Shown piece after piece: positions 1-7,782 of a stretch of 64,000 nt of DNA. The notes beneath the pieces are model-generated. The model did no database searches. It was not told where the DNA came from and worked only from the letters and a program-made list of their open reading frames with translations. Origin of the DNA: Affinundibacterium seohonense (GTDB lineage Bacteria > Pseudomonadota > Gammaproteobacteria > Burkholderiales > Burkholderiaceae_D); contig NZ_JACOFW010000012.1 in assembly GCF_014284305.1 (NCBI RefSeq), positions 62,001 through 126,000 of the forward strand, given 5' to 3'. Every line of letters starts with the position of its first letter. The first letter of the stretch is position 1. Position numbers and translations under genes: made by a program.

Positions 1-1041
1 ACGGATCAAGCTCTAAGTTTGACCATAGCGGGTGAAGCTTTTGCAGGCCATCCTTACACTAAGCAAGTCCTAGCCGGTACCTGTATCAGAATCATGACTG
101 GTGCGGTCATGCCCGATTCCTGCGACACCGTTGTGCCACAAGAGCTAACGTCGACTTTAACAGATACCAAAATCAATATTCCAGCGAATTTGCTTCGACC
201 AGGCGAGAATTGTCGTCTACGAGGTGAAGACTTACAAATTGGTAAATGTGCAATCGCCAAAGGAAAAACAATTGGAGCGGCGGAGCTTGGCTTACTTGCC
301 TCATTAGGCATCGCTACGGTACACGTTCAAAGGCGACTCAGAGTCGCTTACTTTTCAACCGGCGATGAAGTACGCACACTTGGCCAGCCTCTAGAACCTG
401 GATGCATCTATGACAGCAATCGCTATACTGTTTACGGCATGTTGTCGCGCCTTGGCTGCGACATCATTGACATGGGTGTCATCAAAGATCACCCCGAAGC
501 CTTAGAGCAGGCATTGCGGTCTGCATGTGCGCAAGCAGATGTGATCATCACCTCAGGCGGCGTGTCTGTTGGCGCGGCTGATTACACCAAGCACGTGATG
601 GCAAAATTAGGGCAAGTTGATTTCTGGACTATCGCCATGCGACCAGGACGACCTATGGCATTTGGCGCGATTCAATCAAATGGGAAATCGGCCTACCTAT
701 TTGGCTTACCCGGCAATCCAGTCGCGGTTATGGTGACTTTTTATTTTTTTGTTAAACAGGCCTTACAGCAAGCAATCGGCGCGAATCAAATTCCACCGCT
801 ACTAGTTCCTGCGATTTCACGAGACGGGATCCGCAAACGCTGTGGACGTACCGAATACCAGCGTGGAATTGCGAAGCGAAATTCACATGGCCAATTAGAA
901 GTGGCCATTACAGGAAACCAGGGATCAGGCGTGCTTCGCTCGATGTCTGAAGCGAATTGCATGATCGTATTACATGATGATCAAGCTAACATTGACGCTG
1001 GCAACTTAGTGGATATCTTATTGTTTGAGGGCTTAATGTAG
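1..1041 (+). CDS. moeA: MoeA, molybdopterin molybdenumtransferase (5' end missing)
   Basis: MoeA inserts molybdate into adenylylated molybdopterin, the last step of molybdenum cofactor synthesis in the cytoplasm. The reading frame is open to the left edge of the window (the first visible codons read T-D-Q-A-L-S), so the TTG at 19 is not the real start and the N-terminal 60-70 residues are missing compared with the roughly 410-residue family. Seen: the domain II motif RIMTGAVMPDSCDTVV (about residues 25-40 of the visible part), the MoCF-binding motif TSGGVSVGAADY (about residue 180), GLPGNPVAV (about residue 229) and a C-terminal domain IV. No other molybdenum cofactor gene is visible, so any operon lies to the left. 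The gene stops with TAG at 1041 and no clear terminator follows. Confidence 0.93.
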   Translation, partial: TDQALSLTIAGEAFAGHPYTKQVLAGTCIRIMTGAVMPDSCDTVVPQELTSTLTDTKINIPANLLRPGENCRLRGEDLQIGKCAIAKGKTIGAAELGLLASLGIATVHVQRRLRVAYFSTGDEVRTLGQPLEPGCIYDSNRYTVYGMLSRLGCDIIDMGVIKDHPEALEQALRSACAQADVIITSGGVSVGAADYTKHVMAKLGQVDFWTIAMRPGRPMAFGAIQSNGKSAYLFGLPGNPVAVMVTFYFFVKQALQQAIGANQIPPLLVPAISRDGIRKRCGRTEYQRGIAKRNSHGQLEVAITGNQGSGVLRSMSEANCMIVLHDDQANIDAGNLVDILLFEGLM

Positions 1042-1138
1042 AGTTTTTTGGCATTTCATCCTCAAAACAAACAAAACTGTTCACATGTTTGCCTAATCTT
1101 GCAGAGATCGTGTTCCAATACGCCATTCACATTTATAA

Positions 1139-2041
1139 TTGCAACACGGCAATTATCTAGACTTACTGAGCACGATGCGAGAAATAGACCTGCTAATTGA
1201 CAAACCTAAGCAATTGCGACGAGCGCAGCAATGCCACCTCGTCGATGCTCCTTCACGCTTCATCGGGTGGTTTTCGAGCTTAAGCCTTGCACTTTTCTTG
1301 ATAGTGACGATAAGCATCGCGCAAGCTGCTTTTGCACAAACCAAAGTTCCTTTACTCTCAGGTGAAAATCGCAATGAAAAAGGAGAGCTAACGCCTATTC
1401 CTGAGCGATTCACAAAGATTTTTGCGGCTATCGAAAAAGATTTATCGATTCAGTTCCAACTTCAACTCTATCCTTGGAACCGCGCAGTAAAAATCGCCAG
1501 TACCGAAGGTGGTCTGATTTTTGGATTGAGTTTAACCCCCGAGCGCGAAGCGATCTTCGACTTTTCAGAACCTGCGCTTTACCAGTATTTATGGCTAGTG
1601 ACCCCAGCTGATCGACAATTCGAATTTAATTCAATTCAAGATTTAAAAGGCAAAACAATAGGCGTCGTGCGAGGATCAAAGTATGGTGGTGAATTCGATC
1701 AGCAAAGAAACATTCTATTCAAAACTGACGATGATATCGATGCATATGGACCACGATTAAAAAAACTTAGTAATCGACAAGTCGATGCCATTATTTTCTC
1801 AAGCGCACTCACCAATCCGCGAGACGTTGAAGAACTTATTCACAAAATTAAAATTCCAAATGAAACCGACGAACAATCGAATCAACGAGCGCGCTTTGTG
1901 GTGTTGGCAAACCCCGTTTTGAAAGACGGCATTCGTTTTGCTATTCTGCGCGGACAAAATCCAAAATTAATTCAGCAGATCAATCGCAGTTTGAAAAAAA
2001 TGGTCGCAATCGATAAAAAAATAAAAAACAATACAAAATAA
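1139..2041 (+). CDS. Periplasmic solute-binding protein, family 3 (orphan)
   Basis: This is a bacterial extracellular solute-binding protein of the PBPb/amino-acid type, probably periplasmic. A hydrophobic signal-peptide core lies at about residues 43-62 and ends in AAFAQ, a plausible signal peptidase I site. After it come the family features: PWNRAVKIAS, FGLSLTPEREAIFDFSEP and the hinge region DLKGKTIGVVRGSKYGGEF. No permease or ATPase gene is nearby, so the partner transporter and ligand are unknown, and a sensor-like or orphan role is possible. The long TTG-initiated frame puts about 40 residues before the signal core. An ATG at 1175 shortens this but neither has a clear ribosome-binding site, so the start is uncertain. 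The length of 300 residues fits the family. Confidence 0.75.
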   Translation: MQHGNYLDLLSTMREIDLLIDKPKQLRRAQQCHLVDAPSRFIGWFSSLSLALFLIVTISIAQAAFAQTKVPLLSGENRNEKGELTPIPERFTKIFAAIEKDLSIQFQLQLYPWNRAVKIASTEGGLIFGLSLTPEREAIFDFSEPALYQYLWLVTPADRQFEFNSIQDLKGKTIGVVRGSKYGGEFDQQRNILFKTDDDIDAYGPRLKKLSNRQVDAIIFSSALTNPRDVEELIHKIKIPNETDEQSNQRARFVVLANPVLKDGIRFAILRGQNPKLIQQINRSLKKMVAIDKKIKNNTK

Positions 2042-2174
2042 TTAGCGTTAGTACGACTCACAACTTTTACAAAAGCATACAACTGTCTACAAAATTAGGA
2101 CAGGAAAACAATTTCTGATTCTAAGAGCTCACCCTATACTCCAAGACTTCGTCATCAAGCTCTTGGAGTTCCAC

Positions 2175-3008
2175 TTGAAATCAAAACTTTTATTCATCAG
2201 CTGCACCATCGCCTTAACCGCATGCGGTGGCGGCAGCGACAATGCCACATCAACACCGCAGAAAAAAGTCAGCGTATCAGAAGTCACTACCGATCAACTG
2301 GTTTACCGCAAAACCAGTGTCATGACGGTCAAAGGACAAAACCTAGATATGGGCATTAATTTATCCCACCCGGGCTGCCTGAAAATTACCGAATTAACGG
2401 GAAGTACAGCAACGCAAAAAGTCTTCAGTTGCAAACTCGTTGGGGTCGGCAGCGTTCCCGTCATCATTACTGACGGCAATAAAAATTCGCTCTACACAGG
2501 CAATCTAACAATCCCACTTGCCGCACAACCGCAGGTGACCATGAATACCTCTTTAGGCAATATTGTTATCGAGCTCAATCCCGCAAAAGCACCAATCACG
2601 GTCGATAACTTTTTGAATTATGTTGAGTCTGGTTTTTATGTGAACAAGATTTTTCATCGTGTCATCAAAAATTTCATGATTCAAGGAGGAGGATTTACCG
2701 CCGACTTATCTCAGCCAGCAACACAAGCACCAATCAAGTTAGAAGCTGGAAATGGATTGAGCAACTTACGTGGCACGATTGCAATGGCTCGGACTTCTGT
2801 GTTTGATTCAGCGACTTCGCAATTCTTTATCAACGCTGTCGATAATAAATCATTCGACGCAGTTGATGGCTATGCCGCATTTGGAAAAGTACTGTCTGGC
2901 CTTGATGTCGTAGATAAAATTCAAGCGGTACCGACCACAACGCGTTCAGGTCTCAATGATGTCCCAGTCAACAATATTCTTATCAATACCATGCTCCAAA
3001 CCAAATAA
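2175..3008 (+). CDS. Cyclophilin-type peptidyl-prolyl isomerase lipoprotein
   Basis: This is an exported prolyl isomerase. I place the start at TTG 2175, because GGAG at 2165-2168 sits six bases upstream; an in-frame TTG at 2163 would overlap that site. The N-terminus MKSKLLFISCTIALTACGGG is a lipoprotein signal with lipobox LTAC and a glycine-rich linker, so the protein is probably membrane-anchored in the periplasm. Residues about 30-115 form a domain I do not recognise. The cyclophilin domain starts near residue 120 and shows IFHRVIKNFMIQGG, with the Arg of the catalytic FHR and the FMIQGG core, followed by MART and SQFFIN. The final part, KVLSGLDVVDKI, is typical of bacterial cyclophilins. 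A terminator follows at 3072. Specific substrates are unknown. Confidence 0.9.
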   Translation: MKSKLLFISCTIALTACGGGSDNATSTPQKKVSVSEVTTDQLVYRKTSVMTVKGQNLDMGINLSHPGCLKITELTGSTATQKVFSCKLVGVGSVPVIITDGNKNSLYTGNLTIPLAAQPQVTMNTSLGNIVIELNPAKAPITVDNFLNYVESGFYVNKIFHRVIKNFMIQGGGFTADLSQPATQAPIKLEAGNGLSNLRGTIAMARTSVFDSATSQFFINAVDNKSFDAVDGYAAFGKVLSGLDVVDKIQAVPTTTRSGLNDVPVNNILINTMLQTK

Positions 3009-3071
3009 ATTTGGCGCTGCCTTGCATTGACTTGCAATGACTGGCAATGATTAAGGTTTACTCTCCCTCTT

Positions 3072-3103
3072 GGGGTCGGCTTGTATAGTCGACCCTTTTT
3101 TTA
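3072..3103 (+). terminator. Rho-independent terminator after the cyclophilin gene
   Basis: GGGTCG (3073-3078) pairs with CGACCC (3090-3095) around an 11-base loop and is followed by a run of seven T. It lies 64 bases after the cyclophilin stop codon. Confidence 0.8.
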
Positions 3104-3231
3104 TCCTTTAGCGAGTTCCAAAAGCAAGATTCCCGCACAAAATATCTGAGAAATCGATGAGTAAGAAAGTCAACTATTCGCCCCAATATTGATGTATCGT
3201 GAAGCTGTCACTCATAACAAACAGGCGTAAT

Positions 3232-3765
3232 ATGCGAATACCTACCTTGGTGGTTAGCCTCTTAACCGCAGCAAGTTTACTTACGGCGTGCAATGAGAAA
3301 TATGCACCGATGGAAACAGTGAAACAGCTCGAGCTCACGCCCTATCTCGGCAAATGGTATCAAGTCAGTTTTATACCCAATAGTTTTCAATCGATGTGTG
3401 TTGCAGATACCCAAGCAGAATATCAACTTGAGAATCAAGACATCCGTGTCATCAATCGCTGCCGAACTAAAGACGGTAGCATTGAACAAGCAAATGGCAT
3501 CGCCAAAGTGGTCGAGGCCAGTAACAACGCCAAACTGCGAGTGAGCTTTTTTCGCCCGTTTTATGGTAATTACTGGGTACTCGACTTAGATCCAAATTAT
3601 CAGTGGGTCTTAGTGGGAGAACCCAGTCGCAAATATGGCTGGATACTGTCACGCACACCAGAGCTTGATCCCGCGATCCAAAAACGACTTTTAGATAAAG
3701 CCGAGACCTTAGGCTATCTCCGCACGCAATTTCAAGTTAGCCCTCAAAGTAATCCTCTCAAATAA
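3232..3765 (+). CDS. blc: Outer-membrane lipocalin, Blc family
   Basis: Bacterial lipocalins of the Blc type are outer-membrane lipoproteins that bind lysophospholipids or fatty acids in a beta-barrel. From ATG 3232 the protein begins MRIPTLVVSLLTAASLLTAC, a lipoprotein signal with lipobox LTAC and Cys20. An upstream GTG at 3199 would add 11 residues before the signal and is less likely; an AGG lies just before 3232. The lipocalin signature GKWYQVSFIPNSFQ is at residues 39-52, followed by the Cys of CVADTQAEY, the strand VINRCRTKDG and the conserved segment YWVLDLDPNYQWVLVGEPSRKYGWILSR. The length of 177 residues fits the family. It stands alone, ending at a strong terminator. Gene symbol by family resemblance. 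Confidence 0.92.
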   Translation: MRIPTLVVSLLTAASLLTACNEKYAPMETVKQLELTPYLGKWYQVSFIPNSFQSMCVADTQAEYQLENQDIRVINRCRTKDGSIEQANGIAKVVEASNNAKLRVSFFRPFYGNYWVLDLDPNYQWVLVGEPSRKYGWILSRTPELDPAIQKRLLDKAETLGYLRTQFQVSPQSNPLK

Positions 3766-3782
3766 GTGCTAAGTAAAGTTGA

Positions 3783-3820
3783 AACGCCCTGATCTTCAAA
3801 TGTCGATCAGGGCGTTCTTT
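3783..3820 (+). terminator. Strong terminator between lipocalin and YfcC-type carrier genes
   Basis: AACGCCCTGATC (3783-3794) pairs perfectly with GATCAGGGCGTT (3805-3816) and is followed by CTTT. It separates two convergent genes and may act in both directions. Confidence 0.8.
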
Positions 3821-3847
3821 ATCAAGCCAAACAATGGTCCGGCATGT

Positions 3848-5239
3848 CTACCAATTGAGCTGACAAGCGATTGCCAACATAATTAAGGCTAAAACAAAAT
3901 AGATCGCCTGCAAAGGAATCATCCATTTCGCCCAAGTTACCCAAGGTATGCGTGCTAACGCCAAAACCCCCACAGTGATGCCAGAGGTTGGAATCATCGG
4001 TGTGGTGAACTCACCAAATTGAAAAGCCAGAACGGCCGTTTGACGCGATACACCGACGAGGTCTGATAGCGGCGCCATGATCGGCATCGTCAAGGCCGCC
4101 TGCCCGCTACCTGAATGAATAAAGAAATTAATCACAGACTGAATCACAAACATTTTGTGAGCTGCAAACACAGGATTGGCTGACTGCACTAAAGGCGTCA
4201 AATGAAACAACATGGTGTCAATGATATGCGCATCACGCGCCAAAATCATGGTGGCGCGCGCCAGCGCGATCACGAGTGCCGTCGTAATTAAATCTTTGGC
4301 TCCTTGAATAAAAGCATCAACAAATTCATCAGAGCTCAAACGCCCTACTATCCCAACTAGGATCGCCATGACTAAAAACAAAGCGGCGATTTCATTAATG
4401 AACCATTCATATTTTACGACTCCAAAAACCATCACACTCAAGGTCGCAACAAACATCCAGAGCACCGCTTTATGAATCTTGGTCATTCCCTCAAATGTAC
4501 TCAGTTCATGATCCTGCTTTTGCGCACGTCGTTCTTGATCAATCGCATACGTTGGTGAGAGCTCTGGATTCTTTTTAATTCTTGCCGCGTACCACATCAA
4601 AAACGCAATGGTCAAAGCGGTAGCCAAAAACCAAACGACCAAGCGAAAAGCGATACCTGAAAATACTGGCACACCAGCGATACCTTGCGCAATGCCGACA
4701 TTAAATGGATTTAAAAAAGCAGCGGCAAATCCAACCTGTGAACCTACAAACGGAATCGATACACCGACAATTGAGTCATACCCCAAGGCCAACGCCAATG
4801 GAATAAAAATCATCACGAATGGGATTGCTTCCTCTGCCATCCCAAAACTAGCGCCCCCCAATGAAAATAAGGTGACAAACACCGGAATAATCATGACCCG
4901 AACTAAGGATGAACGTGTATGCGCTAAGGCTACCGATTTGATCATCGAATCGATCGCCTGTGTCTTTTGTAAAACGGCAAAAGCCCCGCCAACGATCAAG
5001 ACAAAGCCGATAATCAAAGCGGCTTCCACAAATCCTTTGATCGGTGACATCATCAAATCGACAAAGCCCTGAGGGTTGCTAGCGACATAATGAAACGAAC
5101 TTGGATCAATCACGGTTTTACCATTGATCACTTGCGTTTCGTATTTGCCGCCCGGTACAAACCAGGTGGAAATCGCAAGCATCACCAACAGCGAAAACAG
5201 CAACACGAAGGTATTGGGCATTCTGATTTTTTTTAACAT
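3848..5239 (-). CDS. YfcC/DcuC-family membrane carrier
   Basis: This is a multi-spanning inner-membrane carrier of the DcuC/YfcC superfamily (C4-dicarboxylate or amino-acid carriers). I start at ATG 5239 (MLKKIRMPNTF), which has GGAGAC upstream; a longer frame reaches 5377 but overlaps the next gene and has no ribosome site. Seen: an N-terminal membrane segment followed by WFVPGGKYE, a typical opening of this family, then about 12 further hydrophobic segments, the re-entrant-like motif SLGGASFGMAEEAIPF and a C-terminal motif FIHSGSGQAALTMPIMAPLSD. The length is 463 residues. It lies 31 bases downstream of an aspartoacylase-like gene on the same strand, so the two are probably one transcript. 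Given the nearby cyanophycinase, the cargo could be a basic amino acid, aspartate or beta-Asp-Arg dipeptide; that is inference. Confidence 0.85.
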   Translation of the reverse strand: MLKKIRMPNTFVLLFSLLVMLAISTWFVPGGKYETQVINGKTVIDPSSFHYVASNPQGFVDLMMSPIKGFVEAALIIGFVLIVGGAFAVLQKTQAIDSMIKSVALAHTRSSLVRVMIIPVFVTLFSLGGASFGMAEEAIPFVMIFIPLALALGYDSIVGVSIPFVGSQVGFAAAFLNPFNVGIAQGIAGVPVFSGIAFRLVVWFLATALTIAFLMWYAARIKKNPELSPTYAIDQERRAQKQDHELSTFEGMTKIHKAVLWMFVATLSVMVFGVVKYEWFINEIAALFLVMAILVGIVGRLSSDEFVDAFIQGAKDLITTALVIALARATMILARDAHIIDTMLFHLTPLVQSANPVFAAHKMFVIQSVINFFIHSGSGQAALTMPIMAPLSDLVGVSRQTAVLAFQFGEFTTPMIPTSGITVGVLALARIPWVTWAKWMIPLQAIYFVLALIMLAIACQLNW

Positions 5240-5270
5240 GCTAAGTCTCCATTTACTCTTTTCAATCGAT

Positions 5271-6389
5271 TTACATCGACAATAAATTACCGTGCCGATA
5301 AGCCTTTGTTCCAGCGACTTTCGCGACCCGCATGCCATGTTGCGCATAACGTCTGGCGACTCGGGCATACAGCACACCAGATACGCTAGAAATCATCGGC
5401 GTGACGGCACCAGTGATGGGATCAATCACATCCCCAATGGATTCACCAGCAGCAACCATGTCTCCAGTGTTCTTGGTGAACACCAAAGCACCTGCATGTG
5501 CCGCAACAATTGGTTCTGACCCTTCCAGCGGGGTTGCTTGACAAAGCGCCTCAGGCATTGGTGCTGCTGTACCACCTATATGTCCAGATTGAATCAAGAA
5601 TTGCAAAATCGCATTCGCATCTTGCTGCGCAAGCTCATGGGACAAATCACTCTCGCCACGTAACTCAATCGTAATCGCTTGACACCCCAGAGGAATCGGC
5701 GTCGCCGAGCCAAAGTGCTGCGCTAATTCCCACCAATGTCGTGAACATGATTCGTCAAATGGATCATCACCAGAGAGCACCGACAACAACACAGCACGCG
5801 CACCTAAATACCGTCCCAAAGGCATCGTTGCTTCGGCTAAGGGCGTGCCAGTGTAGAGATGCATCACTGCTTGATTATCGCAATGCAAATCGAGCACGAT
5901 GTCTGCATCAATCGCTAAAGTTTGTAGAATTTTTTTGAGTGCTGCGGCCTCATTCGCTGGCTGCAACTGCGCTAAAATCGCGAGAGCTTCGCGTCGTATC
6001 AACGCGACATTTTCGGTCGCATCTGTACTCAAACAACCAGCTAGTTTCTCGACCAACGCTGGCGTCAAATATTGATAGGCACGGTTAAAATTAATTCCCG
6101 TTGCCAAATCAAAGCGACCAAAGGCGCTTCCTTGTATGTCTTGCGCCAGACCGATCGGATTAGCAACCGGAACTAAGACAATCTCACCCACTATGGCATT
6201 AGCTTGCTCTAAAGCGAGTAAGCTCTGTCGCAAATAATGACTGACCAACATGCCGGGAATCTCATCCGCATGCAAGGATGACTGGATGTACACTTTCTGT
6301 GCACTCTTCGCATGGCCGAAATGCAAGCTGGTTATTTGGCGTGTGGTGCCTGCACTAATCGCTGGCAATGGATGGTTTTCAATTCGCAT
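5271..6389 (-). CDS. Succinylglutamate desuccinylase/aspartoacylase-family zinc hydrolase
   Basis: This enzyme belongs to the M14-like AstE/AspA family of zinc-dependent amidohydrolases, which cleave N-acyl amino acids or related amides in the cytoplasm. Seen: the zinc motif SSLHADEIPG, with His40 and Glu43, the substrate-binding Asn-Arg pair in NFNRAY (residues 100-105), the third zinc ligand in DLHCDN (His169) and the late catalytic-type Glu in TIELRGE. A C-terminal beta-barrel-like segment (AHAGALVFTKNTGDMVAAGE) resembles the biotinyl-like tail of the AstE-like subgroup. There is no signal peptide. It is divergent from the RpiR gene across a 325-base control region and precedes the YfcC-type carrier. 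Its place beside a cyanophycinase suggests action on an aspartate- or arginine-containing intermediate, which I cannot prove. It is not part of an ast operon here. Confidence 0.85.
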   Translation of the reverse strand: MRIENHPLPAISAGTTRQITSLHFGHAKSAQKVYIQSSLHADEIPGMLVSHYLRQSLLALEQANAIVGEIVLVPVANPIGLAQDIQGSAFGRFDLATGINFNRAYQYLTPALVEKLAGCLSTDATENVALIRREALAILAQLQPANEAAALKKILQTLAIDADIVLDLHCDNQAVMHLYTGTPLAEATMPLGRYLGARAVLLSVLSGDDPFDESCSRHWWELAQHFGSATPIPLGCQAITIELRGESDLSHELAQQDANAILQFLIQSGHIGGTAAPMPEALCQATPLEGSEPIVAAHAGALVFTKNTGDMVAAGESIGDVIDPITGAVTPMISSVSGVLYARVARRYAQHGMRVAKVAGTKAYRHGNLLSM

Positions 6390-6714
6390 AGTTCGGTACT
6401 CTCTCTCGTCTATTTTTCAATCAATACAAAATACGTTTGGCAGTGCAGGCTGGCATCTCTTTACGTGTGGCTACCGCTTGTTTGTCGCTATATTGCTCGC
6501 TATATTGCCCACTACATCAACGACTTAAAATTATTCATCAATCCAGCCTTTACCCAACAAATCAGACCCAAAATAAACGAAACAACAATTTTATGTCTGA
6601 TTTTTTACACATTCTAACTTTATGAAAAAAATCTGACAATAACTATTGAAATTTATTTTGATTCGTTCTAAAGTTCGTCATCGAGATTGTTCAGAATTTT
6701 TCAAAATCCAAAAA
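6390..6714. promoter_or_regulatory. Divergent control region with inverted-repeat half-sites
   Basis: This AT-rich region separates the aspartoacylase-like gene (leftward) from the RpiR gene (rightward). It holds ATCAGAC at 6561-6567, its exact inverse GTCTGAT at 6595-6601 and a further direct ATCTGAC at 6631-6637. RpiR-family repressors usually bind inverted repeats near their own gene, so these are candidate operator half-sites. I see no clear -10/-35 pair that fixes the transcription starts, and no convincing small gene. Confidence 0.4.
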
Positions 6715-7668
6715 ATGAAAAAAAACCTTACACCAACCGAATCGCACTCACCCGATCTAGTATTTGCCAAATCGAGTTTAGGTGAGGCCTTGATGGCGCA
6801 GCTAAAAGATGGTTCATCTTCTTATAAACGAATTGCTGATTATCTGCTACGTAACCAAGTCAAAGTGACTGCTTTAGGCATTGAAGATATGGCAGAACAG
6901 TGTGAAGTATCCACTGCTACCATCAGTCGCTTTGCCCGAGACCTGAATTTTACAAACTACGCTGCACTGAAAAACAAAATCGCGGAAACAGTACAAGAAA
7001 TCTTTTCGCCAGTCGAAAAACTTCGCAATACCATAGAAGGTCGAAAAAACACGTCATCACCAATGGGTGCTAGTTTGCAATCCGCGTTGGCGAATATCAA
7101 TGCAGCGAGCCAAGGAATTAACGACGACCAGATTGATCAAATCATCACCCGCTTAGCAAAAGCCGGCACCGTCTACATCATGGGTTTTGGCATTAGTTCG
7201 CATCTTGCTGGCATGTTGGCATTACACCTGCAACCCTACTGCAACCATGTAGTCGAAGTCGTCGCCTACGGTGGCACTGAAGTCGCGGCAGGTAACCTTG
7301 CAAGTATTTCAGATAAAGATGTGTTGATCGTCATTTCATTTCCGCGCTATGCCCTGGATGTGATTCGCCTGACTGAATTCGCACGCAAACATTCGACATG
7401 TATCGTGGCGATCACCGATTCATCCGCGTCACCCATTGCTCAGCTTGGCGATTATTTATTATTAGCGCCAAGTAGCCATGCTGTATTGGCTAGCAGCTCC
7501 AGCGCAGCAACCGCCGTCATCGAAGCTTTAGTCAGCAGCATGATGGTGTCCAATAAGAAAAACGTTGAGAAAGCGATCCGCTTAACAGAAGCGCTCTCAG
7601 GCTATTTACACAATAACGATAACGCACCAAGAACCATGCAACTGGAAAGTCGCAAGCCGAAAAAGTAG
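6715..7668 (+). CDS. RpiR/MurR-family transcriptional regulator (HTH plus SIS domain)
   Basis: This cytoplasmic DNA-binding regulator has an N-terminal RpiR helix-turn-helix (about residues 25-100, with the motif MAEQCEVSTATISRFAR) and a C-terminal SIS domain (about 130-275), which in this family senses a phosphosugar or another small ligand. Seen in the SIS domain: GTVYIMGFGISSHLAG and VLIVISFPRYALDVI. I choose ATG 6715; a TTG at 6646 would lengthen the protein with a poor sequence, and neither start has a strong ribosome site. The gene lies between a divergent hydrolase/carrier pair and the co-directional TonB receptor and cyanophycinase genes, so it is the obvious local regulator. An inducer derived from cyanophycin breakdown would be an unusual ligand for a SIS domain and is inference. 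Confidence 0.9.
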   Translation: MKKNLTPTESHSPDLVFAKSSLGEALMAQLKDGSSSYKRIADYLLRNQVKVTALGIEDMAEQCEVSTATISRFARDLNFTNYAALKNKIAETVQEIFSPVEKLRNTIEGRKNTSSPMGASLQSALANINAASQGINDDQIDQIITRLAKAGTVYIMGFGISSHLAGMLALHLQPYCNHVVEVVAYGGTEVAAGNLASISDKDVLIVISFPRYALDVIRLTEFARKHSTCIVAITDSSASPIAQLGDYLLLAPSSHAVLASSSSAATAVIEALVSSMMVSNKKNVEKAIRLTEALSGYLHNNDNAPRTMQLESRKPKK

Positions 7669-7782
7669 TTCCCCTTCCCTATTTTTATCAATCAACGAGC
7701 ACTTGAAACAGTGCTCGATAGGGAGCCCTTTTTTGCAAATTTTTTAGTCATACTTTTTTCAAAAACTGAGGAGTACAAAGAA

